Below, piece after piece: positions 52,888 to 63,205 of a stretch of 64,000 nucleotides of DNA. Source of the DNA: Chara braunii (Eukaryota; Streptophyta; Charophyceae; Charales; Characeae); the NCBI GenBank assembly GCA_003427395.1, contig BFEA01000181.1, positions 1,658,843-1,722,842 of the forward strand, given 5' to 3'. The notes beneath the pieces are model-generated. The model was not told where the DNA came from. It was given only the letters and a program-made list of their open reading frames with translations, and did not search any database. Position 1 is the stretch's first letter. Every line of letters starts with the position of its first letter. Made by a program: the position numbers and the translations under genes.

Positions 52888-54729
52888 ATGTTCCATCCGA
52901 TCCAACGGTTGCCAGGTGGCTAACATACATCTGGATGTTCAACTTTGAGTTGGAACGAATCCCGGGGAGTAAGAATAGAGCTGATGGGCTGAGTCGCATC
53001 AACTGGGATAAGCAGGAAGGGGAGACAATAGAGAGTACGCCCCCAGTTGATGGCTTTTCGGACTAGGAGGAAAACATCCGCCTTCACATTAACGAGTGGT
53101 CTCCGCGAGTGCCTGGCTGCGTCAGCCATCCCATTTGGCATGCGCCAATGGGATATGAATGGAAGGCTGGAGTTAGTACTCCAGCCTTTTCAAGAGGAGG
53201 ACCTTTGGGGTGGCAAGGACGTTCAATGGATGATGAAGTTGGCGCTCGCAGGCAATCATAGTCTGGCGGAGGAGGTAAGAACGATAGAGGAAGGTCCAAA
53301 CCGGGTAAGGAGGCACGAGGAGTTGATGGGAGGAATGTACCTCCTCGTTAACACACTTTTGCGGGAACCCTCTGATCTGATAGGCTCGTTAAACCCGGCT
53401 GAAAGGGGGGATGTTGTGCCAGAAAGCCAGGATGACGAGTTTGAAGAGAAAGAAATCAAAGAAGCTTCCCGTGCAGAGGAGTATGATGGAATCTATCTGG
53501 AACTGGGACTCCTCTTATCGTGCAAAATGCGGGATAGGGATGCAAGTGATAGGGCCCAACGGATGAGGCAGCGCTATCTGGTAAGGGATGGCCATCTTTT
53601 TGTAAAGAGGCAAGTGAGAAATCCCAGGAGGGTCATATGTAGCAGGAACCGTCAGATTGATGTTGTAGCTGCGCTTCATGATGGCATTGCGGAAGGACAC
53701 CGAGGAGTTGATCCCACATATGCCAAGATAAGTGAGCTATACTATTGGGATGGGATGATGGAGATGGTCGGTAAGTTCTATCGGTCCTGCGTACCTTGCC
53801 AAGAGCGATCTCATCTAAGGCCGGGAGAGACACTGCATCCAAGGTTGGAAAGGGAAGTAGGGGCCGTACGTAGTACATCTCGACCTACTCTTCATGCCAG
53901 TTGGGGATCATGGCTACCATTACATCTTCGATGCGTGGGATAACCTTTCTGGCTTTGTAGATGGGTGGGTCATTCGTACAAAGACCAGACTAGTCTTGGT
54001 TAGCTGCATCGAGGTGTACTACCTGCGCTATCCCTTTGTCAGAGAATTCGTAATGGGTAGAGGATCGGAGTTTACCTGCCAGGAGGTGCAAGAATTGTTA
54101 TCAAGGTACTGCGTGGTTGCTAATTACACCACGACCGCACACCCTCAGGCAAACGCTCGAGTGGAGAGAGGGCACAGTACTATTACGAACCTGCTGGCTA
54201 AGTGGACCGAAGGTAGACCTAGTCAAGGGCCAAGGTACCTGAGAGCGGCTTTTTTTGTCGAGAATATTATAGTAAAGAGGACCACCAAGTATGAGCCGAC
54301 TACGCTATGGTATGGAAGGCATGCTAGAGCTTCCTGAAGACCTGGAGGCGTCAGGCTCTAAAAACCAACCTGTCGTTTGAAGAATTGCTTGACATTCGGG
54401 CGCGACAGGTGGGGGATATTGAAGAAAGGATTCACGAGGCATCGAGTCAAGTAGAAAAGAGTCGCTTGGACGATAAGGCTTGTTGGGACCAAGCAGCACG
54501 CGTGCGGAAAACGCCCTTGAAGGTGGGGGACGTCGTGTTATTGTACGACTCATCTATGGAGAAACAGTGGTCTAGAAAACTCGATAAAAGGTGGTTGGGA
54601 CCCTATCGAATCGTACGATGCGGAGAGTTTGCCGCGTACCAGATTGAAGAATTGGATGGGACAGAGTGGAAGGATTGGGTGTCAGGAACCCGACTCAAGA
54701 AATTAGTAGCTGGAGAAGAGGTGAGCTAA
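52888..54729 (+). pseudogene. gypsy RNase H tail and integrase of the giant element
   Basis: Resumes RNase H/connection after the insertion: SDPTVARWLTYIWMFNFELE and RIPGSKNRADGLSRINWD (52,890-53,010). A linker frame (53,047-53,943) holds the HHCC finger (LHDGIAEGHRGVDPTYAK with CVPCQERS, about 53,670-53,810). A frameshift near 53,890 leads to the catalytic core PVGDHGYHYIFDAWDNLSGF; FVREFVMGRGSEFTCQEV, where the expected Asp is Gly; then ANARVERGHSTITN with the Glu. Another shift near 54,335 leads to a 114-codon C-terminal frame with a GPYRIV motif (WLGPYRIVRCGEFAAYQI). The likely polypurine tract follows about 200 bp after the end. Confidence 0.88.
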
Positions 54730-54936
54730 TAAGCCTAAAACCCCATCGTAATATGCAGCTAGTAGGAAGAGTGCGAGGGCCATTAGATAGGATAGAAGAG
54801 TTAAGAATAGAGTTTGGATGTGCATGTATGGTTTGACCTCAGCCTGCTGTATCCCGCCTGTATGCTTACTCCTTTGTGTGCCCATCGTCTCCTTTCGCCT
54901 GTTGTGCAGGTCTGACTTTGCAAAGACAGCCATGCC

Positions 54937-54953
54937 AAGGGGAGGGAGGGAGA
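54937..54953 (+). other. polypurine tract candidate
   Basis: AAGGGGAGGGAGGGAGA, 17 uninterrupted purines about 208 bp after the integrase stop. If it is the functional tract, the 3' LTR would begin just after it and would contain the ORF region at 55,072-56,903. Confidence 0.5.
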
Positions 54954-55071
54954 TGCGGCCATCGAGGAGACCATCGGGGGCATAAGGGGGACACGAGCGG
55001 CATGGATCTTACCAGAGGGAGCATACACCAGAGTATGACGATGGGGACATAGAGCTCTTCTTGGGCGATTA

Positions 55072-56903
55072 TTGGAGTTTCGCGAGGTCGGGAAGCCGAG
55101 CCCCGCGCCTCAGTCCAGAGGAGGCCGCATCAGGTGTCAGAGGAGGCCGCACCGGCAGGGGGTTCCCTACAGGGCCTGGAAGCACACTTGGACGCCTCGC
55201 AGTAAGAGGCGCCTCAGTCCAGTGGAGGTCGGGAAGCCGAGCCCCGCGCCCAGAGAGAACAGCCAACGAAGCAGGTGATCGTGATAGGAGAGGATACCCC
55301 TCCGCAACAGCCAGCCCCGACTCCGGAAGTGGGGACCGAGCCAATGGATGTTCGAGAAGAAGGCAGAGAGCCTCAGCGAGGAGAGACACCACCACTACCT
55401 CCTGACACGATTCAGTCGCCAGAAGTGAGAGCGGAAACGGAGCTGGAAGAAACAGATTGGAGGAAAGGCAGTCTCTACAGTGGACCGGTATCAGGCAGCG
55501 CACGCTGCCGAGCACCCTGATCTGGAGGAGGTTCCAGGGAGAGAGCCGTTCCAGGAACCTCATCCGCCACCAACGGAGGCGCAACCTGAGGCCCCACCGG
55601 ATGACATCCACCCTATAGCAGGGAGAGTGCGTTCTCGGGAGACTGCTGAGGAGAAGAGGATCAGGGTAGGCAAACGACTGGAGGAGATATGGCAGGAGAG
55701 GCAGAGGCTAGAGGGGGCAGGAGAGCTTCCAGACCAACCACCCAGCGCACCGGCCAAGGTCCCGGGGATTCCAGACCTATGGAAAGAGTTTTTTGAATAG
55801 AGGACTGAAGGGCTCGCGTCGCCTACAAGGGCAGGTTTCAGGGTGGCAAGACAGGCTGAGGAGACTCTGGATCGGAGAATCCGGTTTCTCGCCAGGACAA
55901 GCTTCGACAGGTACTTGATGTTGGAGGGGGACCTGGCAGGGAAAAAGGCAAAGGAAGAAGGAGATAGGGTACGCCAGGAAGCATTGGAGGCAGAGATCCA
56001 AGACCTCAGGGCGCTAGCAACCAACCAGGCTGCTATCATTCAGAGTCTGTAGGAAGAAAGAAGGAAGGAGCATCCACGAAGGTAGTGGATCAGATGGAAG
56101 GAGCACTGTACGACGTTCAAGGATAGGCGGCTCAAGGATCTGGGCAGCCATCTGAGGCAGGACCTTCACAAGAGGGCCACCCCTTGGAAGGGTCATCCTG
56201 GGGTCAGAAGAGGCTAAGGCAAAAAGGGAGGCGAGGAAGGAAGCCTTCGTGTTCAGGGCACCGACAGAGTTTGCGACCCTATCAGTGGAGCCTTTGGGAG
56301 ATCCGCCGACATCCTCACCACTGCCAGGCGAAGAGGGTCCACATGGGGCCACTAGTGACCCCGCACAAGGGTCAATAGAAGGACCCATGGGGGTGCTTCT
56401 AGAGGCACTGGACACCATGCAGGAGGAAGCAAGCACGCATATGTCGGGGTTGGGTACTGAGACTGTAAGCGAGGGACTATCGGTGGTACTATCAGAAAAC
56501 GGGAAAGCAGGCCTCAAAGATTGGATACGCCTGAGTTTGTGCCAGAGGTGGGTGATCTGAGGAGTAGGCTGGGATCTTGGGCTACTGGATCTGGTTCTGG
56601 GAGCGAGCTCCGGAGTCTGAGTAGCAGGAGGTCGCCCGCACCATGGTAGGATCCCCATCGTCGCCTCCGCCTCAGCCAAGGAAGAAAAAATTCAAGAGGA
56701 AGGTTGATCAGCTCTGCTTCTTTTGCAAGAAATGCGTACATCGGGCCCTCGAGTGCCCAAAGTTCCTCAAGGACAAGGCGGAAGGGAAGGTCTCAGAGAG
56801 TGCAGGGAAGATGTATGATAGACAGGGCCGAGTGGTGGAGAGATCTGCTGATGGGGGTAGAGCACAGTTATATAGGCAAAACCAGCAGGAGATGAGTGAG
56901 TAG
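55072..56903 (+). pseudogene. extra ORF region downstream of pol: coiled coil plus CCHC knuckle
   Basis: A chain of + strand open segments, best read as one decayed gene. A Pro/Glu-rich part (55,275-55,520; IGEDTPPQQPAPTPEVGTEP) leads to RVGKRLEEIWQERQRLEGAG. One TAG (55,798-55,800) interrupts the frame, which continues through a helical charged part (RQAEETLDRRIRFLARTSF, YLMLEGDLAGKKAKEEGDRV) to 56,052. A further segment (56,249-56,560) is acidic. The last open part (56,643-56,903) has a zinc knuckle, CFFCKKCVHRALEC (C-X2-C-X4-H-X4-C), after a Lys-rich run. It is Gag-like in design, yet the element already has a Gag with its own knuckle at 39,191-40,809. Function unknown. Confidence 0.65.
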
Positions 56904-58443
56904 GGACTGGTCTGCCTAGGTATAGATAGCCACTAGGATATTGTAAATAGAGTTGTGTTATCATATATCAGATTAGATATTTAGCTGTATGGTCGTTTTT
57001 GTCCTATTACTGTCAGGAATAAAACACTTACGCTGAGGGATGTACATATAAGGGATTACAACGTATAATTTCCATTGAGTTTCAGTGTGTATATGTTTTA
57101 ACTTTGACTTTCGGAGTCAGTGTACACTTTGACTACATTCTGGATAAAAATAATTGGCCATGTACTATACTGAGAGTGACTTGGGTAAATCCAGGGGAGT
57201 TATAAACCTGGACCATTATGTGTGTTTTTGGGTGAGATATCTCATCTCGAGTGTGTTTTGAGTTGAGTACTATTTGGGGCCATTCTTTGTATATGACGAT
57301 CACAATCACTCTCACACATGTGGTTTTGTCCTGATGAATGATGATTTTGGGTGGAAGATGTATGAGGAACATCTCACATAATTTATGTCTTGTGGAAGTG
57401 AAGGAATATGAATTGTCTACTCTTCGGTATACTCGTGCGATCTGCCTATGAGCAGATGATAGGGCCGGGTACAAGGAGGGGAAGTACAGTCTGTTTTGTG
57501 AAAGGTGTAAAATCCTGAGGGATTTATGAGTCTTTGAGACTCAGATGCTTGCCATGCCGAATGTTTATTGTTGAGTTATGATGAGGACCCATAAGTTGGT
57601 CCCTCTGTTTGAATTGTTTTATATGAGGAAGATAATCTTATGTTCAATTGGAGGCTCATTTGTAATACAAGGTCGCATGGAAGTTCATCCTGAAAAGAGA
57701 AAGGATGACTGGAAGGCCTATTGAGAGAGACCTCCTTCATATGGAAGGAGGTTAATAGATTCAATGGCATGGAAAACTGGTTTGAATGATGAAGTCTGAC
57801 GAGAAGGACCAAGTTTAATTTAGCCATTGGTGAAATTTTGAAGGTCGCAAAAGTGATTCATTTGGAGATGTCACTGGGATGTGTGGCCTCATGCTCTGAT
57901 CAGGCCGGAGGTCGCGACCTTGTGGGTCCGGCGGTGGTTTTTTGTTTTGTGCATGCGAAGAGGTTGTCGTGATTCTCCGTGTTGTTCCACAGAGGACTGG
58001 TAAATACCTTTTATGTGTGACAGACCTTTGCGTAATGCCGCAGTAGGCCTGTATTGTTGCGACACGCCGTCCAACCACTTGTGCTAATCTTGGGGCATTT
58101 ATGAAAATACCAAGCTAACGGTGAAGTTTAGCATCACTAGGGCGCAACCCCTAGTGTCGGCTGCTGATCGGCGTAACCTGAACAGCAGGCCTACATCTTG
58201 CCAAGTGAGTAAAGACTTAAAGGGGTGTGGCCACCTAGGAGGGTTTTACTCCTACGGAGTGGCGTGGGGATAGGAGTTGAGTCGAATCTTTTGAGTCCTG
58301 ATTGAATGCTTATGAGGAGAAAGCCTATCGTGGCGCAACCTGCGAGGGCACTACTGCTAAAATAACAACGCAGTAAGCCGTTGATCTGGCATGATCACCC
58401 AGACTATGGTGGTCTAACATGGAGACCTGACCTTCCTGTACTA
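56904..58443. other. no gene; between extra ORF and shared terminal repeat
   Basis: AT-rich until about 57,860, then mixed. No coding sequence is recognised. It may be the 5' part of the 3' LTR (absent from the truncated left copy) or interior DNA. No clear TG start preceded by a purine tract was found near 58,444. Confidence 0.45.
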
Positions 58444-61400
58444 GACTGCAGGAAGAGTCTATAATGAGATTTGTGTGTATATATATATATGTTTGATTGT
58501 GATAATTGTTGTAGGAAGGCAAGAATGCCTTCAGAGGTCTCGGTCAAGGCCCGCGTCCCTGGTTATGGCCCTGCGTGCAAGGAAGAGGCTAGGGGCACCT
58601 CACGAGAGGTCGGCGTTTGTCTAGAACAAAAGGGGAGAGGACAGTTGAGAGGGGCCGCTGAGACTTATGTTGTAGTACGTATGCCCAGTACACCTGCGTC
58701 CTAGTGTCAGGACAATGGAGACCCAAGTTGGAACCCTGGTGGCATATAGTTATGAGGGTTTGGATTGCTGGAGGCCTCAACCCTGAGTCTGTCGGCTAAT
58801 CGGATTGGTTCATTTCTCATCAACATCTTTGAAGTTGAATGGATTTATAGCTTTTCGATTTTGTGGAGCGACGGGGACGTGTGTGCGCACAAGCTTTAAG
58901 GCGCACGTGTGATCTTTTTTCTTTGAATTGTTCATAAGGCCGGCATAGTCAGCCGGCCTGGGCTTTATTTATTGATTAAGGTAAGGACATCAAAGTTTTC
59001 GTCCCTCTACTCCGTACGTTCGATCGGCGGTAGGTTTGCCGNGCGGAGTCCAGCCATGGTGTAATATGAACAAACCGGCGTGAACGTCTAGTGCTCGCNC
59101 GCTCGATAGCGGATNGAGGAGTGGCCCGGGCGCNTTCTTAGGCCCTAAGCGTTACGCTCCGAAGGAATAGGACCGTGCCTAGGCAAGGCGTCCCAAAACA
59201 TCATGGGGGAGTCCGCGGTGGTATGGTGTGCGTAGGAGGTACGTAGGACCCTCCTCTGCGACAAATTTTAGATATCCCACTGGGATATGGGCTAATGCCG
59301 CCAAAGTCGTCACCAGGGCCTGCCTCACTTAAGCTATGCTCAAGGATGGTTAGCGGGCCACGCCCCCTCTCTGGTCATAACTCAGAATAACGCCAACGAC
59401 CAGGTGTAGGTCCGCGCTACGAGGCTGACTGATCCGGCAGGGGAGTTACAACACACTCCTTAGNGGGTTTCCACTTCTGTGCGGAGGCAGTGAAAGCAGA
59501 TNAAGCAAGGAGGCTGCTGCACCAAGGCCACGGTGCCAGTGAACCGGCTATACAGACGAAGGACTGACTGAGTCATCTGACCGAAGGTACTCTTCGAAGT
59601 TCTGCGCAGCACAACTCGTATTGCCGACCGGAGTTATTACACAAATGTGAGAACGCGCGGTATCGAGATTGGTGTCAACAGCGCTAAGGAAAGCGNCAGG
59701 GAGAGGAGACAAAGTCGACGGGATGGTNAAAGTGGTAGGGTGAACCTGGACACGAAATTGTATCAGGTACGTGCGGAGTGGGGGGAGAAGAGGCATGCAG
59801 AAAATCGTTGAACCTGGACATGATAAGGGGACGGGTGCGCNCGGGTCGGATATGGCGGAGCAACGACGAAAGGCCGGGCGAAGGAAAAGANACATAACCC
59901 GCCNGTTTGTTGATGAAAACGGGCGAGAAAATAGNCTACTCAGGGGATTTAGACTAAGGCGACCTCGAATCTGTGTTTAGTTTAGGAGGAAAGTNAGTAG
60001 AATGAGAGGTTAGTAACGAAAGAGGTGCGCGGTGGTGTCGGGAGAAAAGNTATGGTGGATAGGAAAGTACATAGTTCGGTCGATCCTTGACAGAATCGAA
60101 CGAACCAGGAGTCGAAGTTGGGGTTTGNGAATGAGGCGAGTTGAATGGTAGAGTTAGATTTAGATGAGGATTAGTAGATTGGGAGTTAGTAAGGAAAGTT
60201 AGTGCGTAGAGGTATCAGGAGATGGCGGAGATGGTGGGGATAAGGATCGAGGTTTCGCTCGACTCACGATAGAATCGAGCGAGGTAAGAATGGGGATTGG
60301 GATTTTCTACNTCGACGAATCTANATCAGTGGTTAGTTTGATTGGTAGACTAGTANGTGAAAGATTAGTAAGAGAGTTGTTGCGCGGAGCTATNGCGACG
60401 AAGGAGAAGTGAGGGAAGGAGATGTCGATTCCTACCCGTTTCTTGACGAAATCGCGTGAGGGAAGGCTCGTCTCGGGGGTTTTTTGTNGCAGCAAGGTGG
60501 TTTGAGAGGTTAGTTTCTAGTGTTAGTCTCTTGGCTTTGAAATATGATAGAGGAGCTGCGCCCGGGGAGTAGTTAGTTTTTGTCTAAATGAGGAATGAAT
60601 CTAGCCGCGTTTGCGGACAGATTCATTCGTTTTCTTTACATCCCTTCGAAGCGAGTAGCGTGAGTCTNAGGCCAGCCGCGAGCCGGGAGACTTACCTGTT
60701 GCCCTGCGTGTTGTTTATCCTGCCAATGGAAGTAGCCCCGCTAGTGTCCACNTACGAGGCCTGGCTGGCAAAGCAGGATGAGTCGAAAGTCGAGCTACAG
60801 AATACCGCCAAAGGTCGAGCTACAAAGCACTGTGTGTCAGTAGCGGGTGATTTTATCGATGCGCTTTTCCATATTCCAGCGGATGGTTTATTCTCAGTTG
60901 TTCTCCTGATAGGTGCGGGAGCTTACCTGTGGAAGCGTGCCACGTAAGAGTGAGTCGGGACTCGAAGCTACTGTGCCTGACAGCGGGCAGATCGGAGTCT
61001 GGGCTGCTCGGGTATACCGAGGTCTGAGTTAGCAGGGAATTCACCCTCCCTTTCACGTGGTGAATATCTGGAATTTGGAGTATGACACAACAACAAATGG
61101 GTATGAACTAGTAAAGGAGAGGACATACTTGGTCACGCATTTGTTGTTGCAAGAGAAAGGAGATCCGTACGGGACAGACCGGCCCAATCAGAGAAGAGTT
61201 GTGGGGCTGAAAGCTTACCTGCCCATCGGCCGCGGGGACTGCAGATTAGTGTACCATTCATTTCACAAACCTGTGCATCAATGGGCTAGTCACGGAAGGG
61301 CAGGTTTACATATTTTGCTAGTATGCTGCCTACTTCAATGTACCAAGTAGTGAGGAATGAACAGCAGGAGTGGTAGACTCACGTGCTCGCCAACGGGCCT

Positions 61401-61786
61401 GCCATCATAGCAGCTGAAGTAACAAAGAGGCCAATTGTGAGGTCTGAAGACTTGCTTGTTAGTGAGTGGGGCGAGCATATTTTTGACTGACTACGGTATC
61501 ATTCGTAGCCGCGGTCATCAACCAGTTTCTGATAGACCTTTGAATGGTGACGCTGCTGCTCATGCTCCTCGTGGTCATCGTGCTTTGTTGAGTTTGGCAG
61601 TGTTTCACTGGTCATTGTTTCGCGAAGACGCATTACTCGGCCATTACATAACCTGCATTTCAAATAAAACAAAGAAGAGGACTGTACGAAGAGGACAGTA
61701 AAAGAAAGTTTTGAAGGGAGTGAGCCAGAGCTACAAGGGAGGGTCCCGCGCTACCCTTAAGTAGTGTCGGACCGATGCGCGCGACA
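58444..61786 (+). mobile_element. right copy of ~3.3-kb terminal repeat (3' LTR)
   Basis: Near-identical to 35,481-38,809 and ending GATGCGCGCGACA at 61,786. All but one of the single-N positions of the left copy recur here at the matching base; the N at 36,034 is T at 58,999. It contains the hairpin array (centres near 59,913, 60,090, 60,268 and 60,446), CTTACCTG near 60,691, 60,922 and 61,214, and a ~20-bp gain near 61,531 relative to the left copy. After the end the DNA is foreign (minus-strand RNase H), so 61,786 is the element's right boundary. Confidence 0.85.
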
Positions 61787-61945
61787 ACGCCACCAACATG
61801 CTTGTCGAGGGGAAAGCTTGGGCTTCCTGAGGAATGCTTGGACAACTGAGTTGTCTGTGCGCACCGTGAAGGGCGCCCCGTGCAGGTAGTGACGCCAATG
61901 CTGGGTAGCATAAACGACTGCGAGAACCTCACGTGCTAGGGCCAA
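61787..61945 (-). pseudogene. gypsy RNase H fragment, minus strand
   Basis: Encodes [20 protein letters not shown] and [20 protein letters not shown] on the minus strand, the C-terminal half of a gypsy RNase H. It is cut at 61,786 by the LTR end, so it is flanking DNA. The left flank (35,062-35,480) is also a minus-strand gypsy piece but encodes the integrase C-terminus, so the two are not simply the halves of one interrupted gene. Confidence 0.8.
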
Positions 61946-63069
61946 ACCCCGGTAGACTTTCGAGCCTTAGTCGACCCCACTGCGGGTCCCAGTTAGCTCG
62001 GCCTGCCCACGCTTATCCTCAGGGCACAGGCCATTCGTCCCAGGGTCATCCCCACCTAGTGCTTGGAATGGATGGGGGTGCGCCGTCGCAAGAGAGAGCT
62101 TTGGGGATGTAGCCCAGCCCTCACGCCGGGTAGCAGTCTCGCTGGTCATTCAGTCTACGCTGATTTTTGTCTTGATTCTTAGTTATGTTCTCAGGCAATT
62201 GCTCCTTCCAATACACAGGCAATCCAAAGGCTCTTTGAGTGTTTCTCTTCTCTTGTGCGTAGGCCAAGTGTCATCCTTAAGCTGCGCACCATTTCCTTGC
62301 GTACCGTGATCCTCCGGCGTCATCAGGGTGCGGCGAAGCTGTCCTCCCCCTCGCCTCTATGCACCCATCGGGCCTCATACTTCTCATCCAACCCTATTGA
62401 CGCAGGCCCCTTAGTCTTTTCGGGGCCCTTACATGCATGCACACACACCTTCACATTTTGCTTGGCAAGATAGCATTCCATTTTCTCATTTACACTCAAG
62501 GTTTCAAACGCAAAGATCATTTCCATGGGTTGGCTTTATGCTAAGGGTCCCATAGCCCCTCCGCCCCTCTTCCCTTTTCCTTTTGATGCCCGATTCCTCC
62601 CGGCCCTATCCCGCTCAAGGCATCCTTAGCCCTCACTTGCACAATCCCACACAAGGCAAAGATCCATACAATCCCCCGCTGGGGGTCAACACATAGCCCT
62701 TCCCACATGCCTATCCTTTCCATGCTCTTTGGTTGTTCTTTGTTCCCTTTCCTTGCTCAATCAGCCCACCCTCTTCTCATAGTTATGCAGTCGGGGAAAT
62801 GGTTGAGTCAAACTGACCTCGCTTTAACTTATACTTTCTCCGGATCTCGTCCTTTCCCACTTTTCCGACGTCCTTTTTCTTTGCCTTCTTGGTGGCACAA
62901 GGCACCGGCTACCCTTCCCTTGCCCTCTCTCTCCACCAAGTGAGGTCTGATCTCTTTTTTTTACTGTTCGCACCCTGGCAATGTAACAAGTGAGGGGAGA
63001 GGGGTTAGTCACATGCCAAGTGAGGGGGAGGGAAAGAGCGGGACAAGGTGAAGGGGGAGAGAAAGAGTG

Positions 63070-63070
<1 letters not shown>
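61946..63070. other. no recognisable gene
   Basis: C-rich + strand sequence without a supported coding region or terminal repeat. Possibly decayed retroelement leader, given the RNase H fragment beside it. Confidence 0.45.

Positions 63071-63118
<48 letters not shown>
63071..63118. repeat. GA microsatellite
   Basis: About 24 GA units, continuing as imperfect GA-rich sequence to about 63,136. It lies just before the satellite array. Confidence 0.95.
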
Positions 63119-63133
<15 letters not shown>

Positions 63134-63205
63134 AGATTTCTAATCCTAATCAAGTCATCACCCCGTACTAGCAGCCAAATGTCGGTCACTCATCCCATAC
63201 TAAAA

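Noticed and set aside
53127-53152. Inverted repeat TCCCATTTGGC / GCCAATGGGA
   Set aside because: Lies within the integrase linker coding sequence with one bulge; plausible by chance, no repeat elsewhere.
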